Positions 25,581 through 33,500 of a stretch of DNA of 34,833 nt are shown here, piece after piece (the first letter of the stretch is position 1; every line of letters begins with the position of its first letter). The translations under genes were made by a program, and so were the position numbers. Origin of the DNA: Gammaproteobacteria bacterium (GTDB taxonomy: Bacteria; Pseudomonadota; Gammaproteobacteria; UBA6429; Thiohalophilaceae). The DNA is taken from contig JAPHTF010000166.1 of the NCBI GenBank assembly GCA_026197095.1, positions 1 through 34,833 of the forward strand, given 5' to 3'. The notes below the pieces were generated by a model. That model had not been told where the DNA came from. It did not search any database and saw only the letters and a program-made list of their open reading frames with translations.

Positions 25581-26081
25581 ATGAAAAAACAAGCCGGTTT
25601 TACGCTCATCGAGCTAATCGTGGTTATTCTTATTTTAGGTATATTGTCTGCGACAGCTTTACCTAAATTCGTCAATGTAGAAAATGAGGCACAAACAGGA
25701 GCGCATAACGGTGCTGCTGGTGCATTTCAAGCAGCGATCATGTTGACTCATGCAAAATGGATTGCACAAGGTAAACCAACCACTGGTGCTGCGCAGCTTA
25801 TCGATACAAATACATACGCCTTTATCAACGGATCTGGTTGGCCAGAGCATGTTGCTAATACTTCAGCAGCAGCAGTTGCAGCAGTAGATGCCACTGATTG
25901 TTCTGAGTTGTGGAATGGCTTATTCCAACAAAATGGACCTGTTGCTGATACGGCTGGTAGTAATGATTATACTGCTACATATGCGGCAAATGTATGTACC
26001 TTTACACGTACTGCTCTTACTACTTTAGATCTTCAATATAATAATACCAACGGGTTAATCACTATAGATGATACTCCTTAA
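25581..26081 (+). CDS. mshA: MshA-type major pilin
   Basis: 166 residues. Leader MKKQAG, then FTLIELIVVILILGILSATALPKF, a textbook type IV pilin helix with Glu5. The start is fixed by TCAGGAG eight bases upstream; a longer frame would add an atypical leader. Ala-, Thr- and Gly-rich globular domain with a Cys pair (ATDCSELW ... NVCTFTRT) as in MSHA pilins, forming the receptor-side loop. It has a separate upstream regulatory gap and a strong hairpin behind it, both typical of a highly expressed subunit. Confidence 0.92.
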   Translation: MKKQAGFTLIELIVVILILGILSATALPKFVNVENEAQTGAHNGAAGAFQAAIMLTHAKWIAQGKPTTGAAQLIDTNTYAFINGSGWPEHVANTSAAAVAAVDATDCSELWNGLFQQNGPVADTAGSNDYTATYAANVCTFTRTALTTLDLQYNNTNGLITIDDTP

Positions 26082-26096
26082 TTTGGTAGCACTATA

Positions 26097-26131
26097 AATA
26101 CAGGCATCTATATTTTATAGATGCCTGTATT
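26097..26131 (+). terminator. Strong hairpin between mshA and mshC (attenuator or mRNA stabiliser)
   Basis: A perfect 16-bp stem, AATACAGGCATCTATA (26097-26112) with its exact complement (26116-26131), around a TTT loop. The following bases are CTTTATAA, so the T-run is weak. It probably gives partial termination or protects the mshA mRNA 3' end, leaving less transcript for mshC onward. Confidence 0.75.
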
Positions 26132-26143
26132 CTTTATAACGCC

Positions 26144-26575
26144 ATGAAAAATACTGGTTTCACAATCGTAGAACTCATTGTTGTTATTCTTATTATTGGC
26201 ATTTTATCTGCTTCTATTGCTCCCCGTTTTTTTTCTGATAATGATTTCAAAGCCCGTGGTATTGCCGATGAACTCATTACCGCTATACGTCATGCCCAAC
26301 GTTTATCCATGACGCGTGGTGAAAACCATCGAGTCATTATCACCACAACCAATTATACTGTTGAAAAATTTGTTGCTGGTATCAGTACACCGGTTCGCCA
26401 TCCTGATGGTAGTACGTCCTTTAGCAAAACTTTTCCAGCTAATATTGTTACCACTGCTAAAACAATAGAGTTTGATCAACTTGGTCGCCCTATCCCAAAT
26501 AACGTAGCAACTGTTTCATTATCACCTTTTACTCTGACTGTAGAACAGGAAACGGGCTATGCGCATATTTTCTGA
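26144..26575 (+). CDS. mshC: MshC minor pilin
   Basis: 143 residues. Leader MKNTG, then FTIVELIVVILIIGILSASIAPRFF, with Glu5. The globular part matches the MshC/GspH-like minor pilins: FKARGIADELITAIRHAQRLSMTRG is the conserved helix with the RLSMTRG motif, and IEFDQLGRP follows. It is probably part of the pilus-tip priming complex. It comes 12 bases after the hairpin behind mshA and overlaps mshD by 17 bases. Confidence 0.93.
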   Translation: MKNTGFTIVELIVVILIIGILSASIAPRFFSDNDFKARGIADELITAIRHAQRLSMTRGENHRVIITTTNYTVEKFVAGISTPVRHPDGSTSFSKTFPANIVTTAKTIEFDQLGRPIPNNVATVSLSPFTLTVEQETGYAHIF

Positions 26576-27215
26576 CTCACAATCCGGTTTAAGTCTTATT
26601 GAAGCTATTATATTCATACTGATCATTTCTATTGGCTTAACGGGCATCATCAGTGTTTACCTCTACACAACAAAGCATAGTGCCGATACGATGTTGAGTT
26701 TAAAAACCGTTGAACTCTCACAGGCATTAATGGATGAGATTCTCAGTAAAGGCTACGATGAAAATACACCCGTAGGTGGTGGTTGTGTTGCTGGTTTTGT
26801 TGCGACAAATTGTAGCTCGAGTACTCTCGCACAGGCTACAGTAATAGGCAGTTTTGGGCCTAACCCAGGCGAAACACGCTCACGCTTTGATGATATTGAT
26901 GATTATCATAATCTTGCTTACTGTGGTGCTGGGGTTGCTAATCCACCTTCTCCATGTGCTGCTGGTAGCTGCCCTGCAAGCCCAAATAACTTTATCGATG
27001 AAACCGAAGCTGATATTTCAGCAAACTACGCAGGATACTCGGTATGTGTTCAACTATCATTTGCCGGTAATGAAATGAATAACGTAGCTCTGGTTGCACC
27101 AACTTTAAATAATCATGCGAATGTATTAACTAATGATGCCAAACGTATTGATTTGATCATTCGCGATCCACTCGATGCACGACTCACTTTTACTTCTTAC
27201 AAAGCCAATTTTTGA
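26559..27215 (+). CDS. mshD: MshD minor pilin
   Basis: 218 residues. Leader with SQSG, then LSLIEAIIFILIISIGLTGIISVY, keeping Glu5. LSLKTVELSQALMDEILSKGYDENTP is the MshD/PilV-like signature. FDDIDDYHNLAY, near 108-119, is another conserved MshD motif. Several Cys (six or more) lie in the loop region about 70-150, unusual among the neighbours and likely disulfide-bonded outside the cytoplasm. It overlaps mshC by 17 bases and ends 2 bases before the mshO ATG. Confidence 0.92.
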   Translation: MRIFSDSQSGLSLIEAIIFILIISIGLTGIISVYLYTTKHSADTMLSLKTVELSQALMDEILSKGYDENTPVGGGCVAGFVATNCSSSTLAQATVIGSFGPNPGETRSRFDDIDDYHNLAYCGAGVANPPSPCAAGSCPASPNNFIDETEADISANYAGYSVCVQLSFAGNEMNNVALVAPTLNNHANVLTNDAKRIDLIIRDPLDARLTFTSYKANF

Positions 27216-27217
27216 TT

Positions 27218-28093
27218 ATGTTAATTAAACAACAAAAAGGTTTTACCCTAATTGAAAGCATTATTACCATAATTATTATTGGGATTGTCGCCTCTACTGT
27301 GAGCTTAATTATTGGTAATTATTTAGAAAATTATGATGCAACCTCCAGGCGCACGAAGATGCAGACCTCAGCGCAACTGGCGATAGAACGTATCTCACGT
27401 GAAGTTCGCAATGCCTTACCTAATAGTGTCTGTATCCCTGACGATGCTGGTACAAATTGCATACCAACAACACCGGCAACACCAATAACACGAACAAAAG
27501 TTGCATTTATTAAAATAATAGATGCGGGGTACTATCAAGATACAAGTGGTGACTACCCAGATAATACCTCACACAGGGTATTGCCTGTTTCACCTGCGGC
27601 AGCATCTGACCAATTTGATATAGTCTCTGGCACTGATTTGCGTGTCCAGGTTGATGATCATGTTGCTGTTTACAATATTAATAACTCATCAATTTATACT
27701 GGCAACAACCTGTCAAAAGTAACCAGTGTTACACCCATGAATATTGATGGAGTCGCAGGAGATGACATTATTCGCTTAGAAATTAATAGCAAATCCTTTC
27801 CGCTCCACTCTCCTCAGCGACGCGTTCATATTATTGAATCAAACACCACTATATTTTATCTTGATGGCACTGATTTAAAATTAGGAAAAAGCGCTAATTT
27901 TGAAAATGTAGCATTTAACCCTACAGTACCTGCAAGCTCATATTTATTATTACAAAATGTCACTAACCTTTCTTTTAATTTTGATTCAGGTGGTCCACAA
28001 CGAGCAGGTTTATTACATATTGATTTAACGGTTGAAGATCAAGGTGAGCAAATTCATATAATCCATGAGGCACACGTTTACAATGTACCCTGA
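27218..28093 (+). CDS. mshO: MshO minor pilin
   Basis: 291 residues from the ATG at 27218; a TTG six bases earlier is in frame but lies inside the mshD stop. Leader MLIKQQKG, then FTLIESIITIIIIGIVASTVSLII. LAIERISREVRNALPNSV is the conserved PilW/MshO helix. It is a long pseudopilin with two Cys (VCIPDDAGTNC) early in the globular part. It overlaps mshP by 11 bases. Confidence 0.92.
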   Translation: MLIKQQKGFTLIESIITIIIIGIVASTVSLIIGNYLENYDATSRRTKMQTSAQLAIERISREVRNALPNSVCIPDDAGTNCIPTTPATPITRTKVAFIKIIDAGYYQDTSGDYPDNTSHRVLPVSPAAASDQFDIVSGTDLRVQVDDHVAVYNINNSSIYTGNNLSKVTSVTPMNIDGVAGDDIIRLEINSKSFPLHSPQRRVHIIESNTTIFYLDGTDLKLGKSANFENVAFNPTVPASSYLLLQNVTNLSFNFDSGGPQRAGLLHIDLTVEDQGEQIHIIHEAHVYNVP

Positions 28094-28493
28094 AGTAAAA
28101 CAAAAAGGTTTTGCTATTGTTAGTGCAATATTTCTTATTGTTGTTCTGGCTTTTTTGGGTGTTTCTATGGCGCGCATTTTAACTTCAGGGCAGCAAGCGA
28201 TAAATCAGGATATATCATCCTTACAAGCCTATTATGCTGGTCGTTCAGCACTGCAATGGAGTATGTACCAATCTATACTGGCGGATGCAGGAACTATAAC
28301 GCTAACTAACAATGATAAATACACTCTGACTTTTTCAAATGCTGGTCTGAATAACACAACAGCTGAAATTGAATTTAATATCAATACAGTTCTTGGGAAC
28401 AACTTTTACAATATTTCCGCTATGGCAGATTTTGGTACTGCAGGAAATCCTGAATTCAGCAGGCGTAATGTAGAAATACGTTTTGTTCCCTGA
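28083..28493 (+). CDS. mshP: MshP, minor pilin-like (PilX type)
   Basis: 136 residues from the ATG at 28083; an in-frame ATG at 28065 would give a longer leader. MYPEVKQKG, then FAIVSAIFLIVVLAFLGVSMARI, resembles a prepilin segment but lacks Glu5 (Ser in that area), as is usual for MshP/PilX-type proteins. The AYYAGRSALQWSMYQ helix matches the AxxAAxSGxxWA pattern of this family. It is a minor component of the pilus tip or assembly complex. It starts inside the end of mshO. Confidence 0.9.
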   Translation: MYPEVKQKGFAIVSAIFLIVVLAFLGVSMARILTSGQQAINQDISSLQAYYAGRSALQWSMYQSILADAGTITLTNNDKYTLTFSNAGLNNTTAEIEFNINTVLGNNFYNISAMADFGTAGNPEFSRRNVEIRFVP

Positions 28494-28504
28494 GAAAAAT
28501 ATAA

Positions 28505-30433
28505 ATGTTATTTAATTATCTGAAATTCAATGCATATACTTTATTTAGTCTGTTTTATATTTTATCTCTAACGTCTTCATTATTTTATACCGGCAACAAT
28601 ACCTGGTTATTTACCGCTAGTTATATTTTTCTTGTAATCAATCTTGCTTTAATATTAAAACAACGCTTTTATAATCCAATCAAACTTCCAATAAATGGGA
28701 TATTAATCTCTGCTGTTTTATTACTTATATGGTTTGGCATCTCCTTTTTTCCAAGCCAAATAAAGTACCTGAGCGTATATAATTTTTTCTGGGTTGGCAG
28801 CTTAATTATTGTTTTTTTACTCTTTAGCTTTAATGACAACAAAGACCAAATTTGGAAAACTGTCTGGCCAGCTATATTATTGCTTGTCACAATATGGGCC
28901 ATATATGGCTTAGTTCAATATTATTATCTACATGTTCCAACTAACGCTTCTTTTCTTAATCGTAATACACTTGCCGCTTTAATTAATCTCGCATTGCTAC
29001 CTGCGTCAGGTTATTTTTTATTGTTAGAAAAAGATCGGCCATGGGAATTTTTAAGCGATAAAGTATTAACACTGGCACTTGGTATTTTATTTTTAGCGAC
29101 TTTTATCATTACCAGCCGTGGTGCTTCATTAAGTTTAATTATTGGATTTATATTTTTACTATCCATGCTCTTTAAGCACATAGAAAGGCAAAAGATTTAT
29201 TCTTTATTAATAATAATTTTTGTCTCATTTTTACTTGTCACGATATCTCAGTATTTTATTGCGGATCTTCCTGATGGATTCGCTGATAGAATGATGACCT
29301 TGCAAGACTCATCTAAAGCTGGAAATACACGCTTTATTATCTGGGAAAGTTTAATCCCTTTATTTAAAGAAATGCCCTGGTATGGGCTTGGCCTCGGTAG
29401 TTTATGGCTATTTTGGCCACCTTATCGCCCAGCGACTGACACCAGCGCCGGATTTTTTGCGCATAATGACTATATGCAAATAACCCTTGAGGCAGGTTAT
29501 CCCGGGATAATATTACTTGTTGCGTTATTTATTTTTATTTTATTGGGTTTTGTAAAAGCCATTAAAGCTTCTTCAGACAACAATAATTTTAATGCACTTC
29601 AACGTGTAGAGATTGTTTCATTATTTTCTGCATTAGCCACTTTTGCTGCCCATAGTCTTTTTACTTATAACTTTTATATTTTACCCTTACTGCTTATTGC
29701 AGGACTTTATCTTGGTCGTTTCAATCAACTAGCTGCTCAAGACTCGATTTTAACTAAGACTCTTCCTGCTTTTCAGCAATACTTTAAACCTATCATGTTT
29801 ATTATAAGCAGTCTTGGTTTGATATTTATTTTAGGCAGTTATTTTATAACAACGTCCCTCTCAAGTTATTACAATGATGAAGCTAAAAAACTTATGCAAA
29901 TGCATAAGTATCAACTTTCAGATACGTATTTTCAAAAAGCACAAAAACTTGCGCCATTAATGGACAACCCGTTTTTTAGTCACGCAGATTTATTACGCCG
30001 CGCTGCTAACCAATTATCCGAGGTTAAGAAAGTTGAACAAGCTAACTCTCTTTTGAAACTGGCGCATGAAAATCTTGACCAGGCTGAAAAACTTAATCCA
30101 TTACGGCCTCAAACACGCCACATTCGCGGTTTAATTTATGAGCGTGATGAACCTGAAAACGCAAAATTTGAATACGAAAAAGCCTTGAAACTCGACCCTC
30201 GTTTCCTCTTTTCTCGCATTCGCTTAGCGACACTCCTTCACAAGGAAAATAACCTTAAACAAGCACTGCAAATTCTAAATGATGGTGTAAACTTTTCTTA
30301 CCGGATTGATGAAGTCATGCTTGAATATATGACTTTATTTGCCAAATATTCAAGAGAGGCGGGTGTAGAAAGCTTTGCTATGCATTTAGAGGCAAATATT
30401 AAGAAATATACAGAGCAAATTAGCAAAAATTAA
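28505..30433 (+). CDS. Wzy_C/PglL-like O-oligosaccharide ligase with C-terminal TPR-type repeats
   Basis: 642 residues. About ten to twelve membrane helices (10-455) carry the Wzy_C domain. Visible landmarks are SFLNRNTLAALINLALLP, a TSRGASLSL loop, GNTRFIIW, and the periplasmic AHNDYMQITLEAGYPG with H320, at the place of the essential His of WaaL and PglL-type ligases. Residues about 465-642 are soluble and helical with TPR-like units (YFQKAQKLAPL, NLDQAEKLNPL, EYEKALKLDPRF, LKQALQILNDG). Such enzymes transfer lipid-linked glycans onto lipid A or, in PglL/TfpO, onto pilins. The position inside the pilus locus suggests pilin or adhesin glycosylation; the acceptor is inferred. Confidence 0.88.
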   Translation: MLFNYLKFNAYTLFSLFYILSLTSSLFYTGNNTWLFTASYIFLVINLALILKQRFYNPIKLPINGILISAVLLLIWFGISFFPSQIKYLSVYNFFWVGSLIIVFLLFSFNDNKDQIWKTVWPAILLLVTIWAIYGLVQYYYLHVPTNASFLNRNTLAALINLALLPASGYFLLLEKDRPWEFLSDKVLTLALGILFLATFIITSRGASLSLIIGFIFLLSMLFKHIERQKIYSLLIIIFVSFLLVTISQYFIADLPDGFADRMMTLQDSSKAGNTRFIIWESLIPLFKEMPWYGLGLGSLWLFWPPYRPATDTSAGFFAHNDYMQITLEAGYPGIILLVALFIFILLGFVKAIKASSDNNNFNALQRVEIVSLFSALATFAAHSLFTYNFYILPLLLIAGLYLGRFNQLAAQDSILTKTLPAFQQYFKPIMFIISSLGLIFILGSYFITTSLSSYYNDEAKKLMQMHKYQLSDTYFQKAQKLAPLMDNPFFSHADLLRRAANQLSEVKKVEQANSLLKLAHENLDQAEKLNPLRPQTRHIRGLIYERDEPENAKFEYEKALKLDPRFLFSRIRLATLLHKENNLKQALQILNDGVNFSYRIDEVMLEYMTLFAKYSREAGVESFAMHLEANIKKYTEQISKN

Positions 30434-30523
30434 TCATATTTGGGCTTATTTTGCCGATAACTGGTAACACGGCCATCTTATAAAATTGCTACACTTTTAA
30501 AAGCGAATCAACACGTTACCTTT

Positions 30524-33500
30524 ATGATGAAAAAAATAACATTCAAACACATTCTTCCGCCTTTTTTTTTAATGTCGTTTAATAAAATCACTTGTTCTTT
30601 TACGCACAGACGTGCATCTTTTTTATTATTTGTAACTTCTATCTTATTTATTTCAAGCTTAGCTTCTATGCCAGCATCAGCGGCTGTTTCCTTTCGCGCG
30701 GCTGACTCAGCTTCTACAAACACAGTAAGTGGAGGAATTGTATATGTTGGTGCGGGCACAGCGGCCGGACGAACAGGCTGCGGCAGCATAAACCCATCGA
30801 TTCCGGCAGGGAATGTTGGTGATCTGTTAATTGCATTAGCGATGACAAAAGAGACCGGTGGTGGGAATGATATCACCATGACCGGTTGGAATACCTATTA
30901 CACAGCAGAATATCCAGGCAGTCCTCCAGACGAAAACGAAATGCAAGTCCGCATTTACTGGCGATTTGCCCAGGCTACAAACCCAAATACGATTACCCAG
31001 TCTGGATCAGCCTGTGATAATGGTGATGGCAGTGGCATCGGTGGACAAATTTCCCGTTTCCGCGGTGTCAACGCCACCACCCCGTTTGATACAGCAACAC
31101 CTGGTGTTGTCACGCAAGACTCTGGCAATATCGACACAGGCACAATAACGACGCCATCTGCTAATGCCATGTTACTGGTGGCCAGTTTCGTCAGTGACAA
31201 CCGGACAGTAGCCGAGGGTGCGGGTTGGAGCGAATCTTTCGATTTTGACTATAACGATAGTGGGGCTGAACCCGACCTGGGAATAAGCCTTAACTACGAA
31301 TTACAAACCGCTGCGGGCTCAAAAAGTATTAATAATTGGGATCTGTTTGGTGGTGGTAGTGACGAAAATTTCGGCATCATTTTAGCCTTACGTCCTGCAG
31401 GTACAGGTGGTACACCTACTCTAACAATTAATAAACCCGGCGGTACAATATCGGGGGATGTCATGATTGCATCCATCAGCACGGCACCAGGCACTATCTC
31501 AATAACGACACCCCCTGCTGGATGGACCGTTATTCGACAGGTTAGCCAGAACAACACGAACAGCAGCACGCTCACATCCTATTACAAAGTTGCGACTGCA
31601 ACTGAACCACTCAGTTATGACTGGGTATTGAGTAGTACCGGTTTTATCGGGGCTTCCGGAGGGATTGCAACTTTCACCGGCGTCGATGTCACGACACCTG
31701 TTGATGGTGAGTCCGGTGTTGCAACGGGGCGTGATCGCGATCACGATGCGCCCAGTGTCACCACCACACTGGCTGATGGCATGCTCGTCACAATTCATGA
31801 GCTGGCAAGTTCTGGTACCTGGACATCACTCGATGGCATGACCGAAATGGTAGATACAGCATCGGAAACGCCTACTACCGATACTGGTGTTTCACTGGGA
31901 ATGTACTATGAACCCCGTCCACTTGCAGGTGCAACGGGCACACGTACTGCAAGATCAACTGCAAACGGGGGGGATCGTGATTATGGTGTGACCCAATCAA
32001 TTTCTCTCAAGCCCGCTATTGCCACACCCCTTGTCTGCTTTACCGATGATTTTAATCGCGCGAATGGCTCACCCGGATCTAATTGGGTAGTTTCGAATAA
32101 CAATGGTACTTTCGGAAACCCAGTGATTTTCAATAACCGCTTACGCATGACAGATGCAAGTGGTAACGCCGCCACCATGGCCACGCTGCAACAAATTTTT
32201 CCCGGCGCAGGAAACCGCATCGAAGTAGAATTTGATCATTATGCTTATGGTGGCTCAGGTGCTGATGGCATAGCTGTTATCCTCTCTGATTTTTCTGTCC
32301 CTCCCGCTCCAGGAGGTTATGGTGGCTCGCTAGGGTATGCTCAACGTACAGGCATTAATGGTTTTACGGGTGGTTGGCTCGGTGTCGGCATTGATGAATA
32401 CGGTAACTTTTCTAATCCTACTGAAGGTCGGATTGGTGGCCCTGGATTTAGACGTGACTCTGTTTCAATACGTGGTTCTGGCTCAGGTACAAGCGGTTAT
32501 AGCTACCATGCCGGAACGGCCGCAAATCTCGTTCCTGAAGTAGACAATAATGGTGCTGCAAGCCCTGCTCACCGTTACCGAATTATTATTGACCACTCTA
32601 ACGGTGTTAATGCATGGGTCTCTGTTGAACGTGACACTACAGGCAGTGGCAGTAATTATGTAACGCTGGTTGCAGCTTATGATGCAAAAGCACAAACCGG
32701 GCAAGCTGCTGTACCAGCCAACTGGATACTTTCATATACAGGTTCAACCGGTGGTGCCACGAATGTTCACGAAATTGATAGTTTACGTATATGCGCAACG
32801 GCACAAACGCCTGTCAATACGACATTACATCATATTGAATTTATTCATGATGCTTCTGCGGTAACCTGTAACCCTGAACAGATCACCATAAAAGCGTGTA
32901 CCAATGCGGCCTGTAGTAGCCTGGTAACATCATCCGTTACAGCAACTTTATCTCCAACGGGTTGGATCGGTGGTGATACAAAAACTTTCACCGGCGGTAC
33001 TGCTACCTATGAATTAAAACATACACTGGCAGAGACCATTACCTTTGCAACAAGTAGCGTCGTACCGGCAGCCGCAAACCCTGTGATATGCAGGAACGCA
33101 GCACTTACCGTCATTCCTTGTACCATGGTGTTTAATGACAGCGGATTTATTTTTAGTAACGATACTGATAGCAGCACCATTATTCCAACACAACTGTCAG
33201 GTAAAGATTCTAATGTTGGTTTTAATGCTAAAACAATTACACTTAAAGCAGTAAAAAAATCTGATAGTGATCCAGCACAATGCGAACCCGCATTCCAGAG
33301 CAAAACCCTGGATATTGATTTTGCTGCTGAATGTAAAAATCCAACCAGCTGCGTTGCTGGACAACAATTTATTTTGAATGGCTCAGCTTTAGCTGCAACA
33401 ACAAATGATAATGCTGCTGCAGGCAGTAGCAGTTACACAACGCGTTCAATTACATTTGATGCAACTGGCAAAGCCAGTATTGTTTTTAACTATCCTGAAG

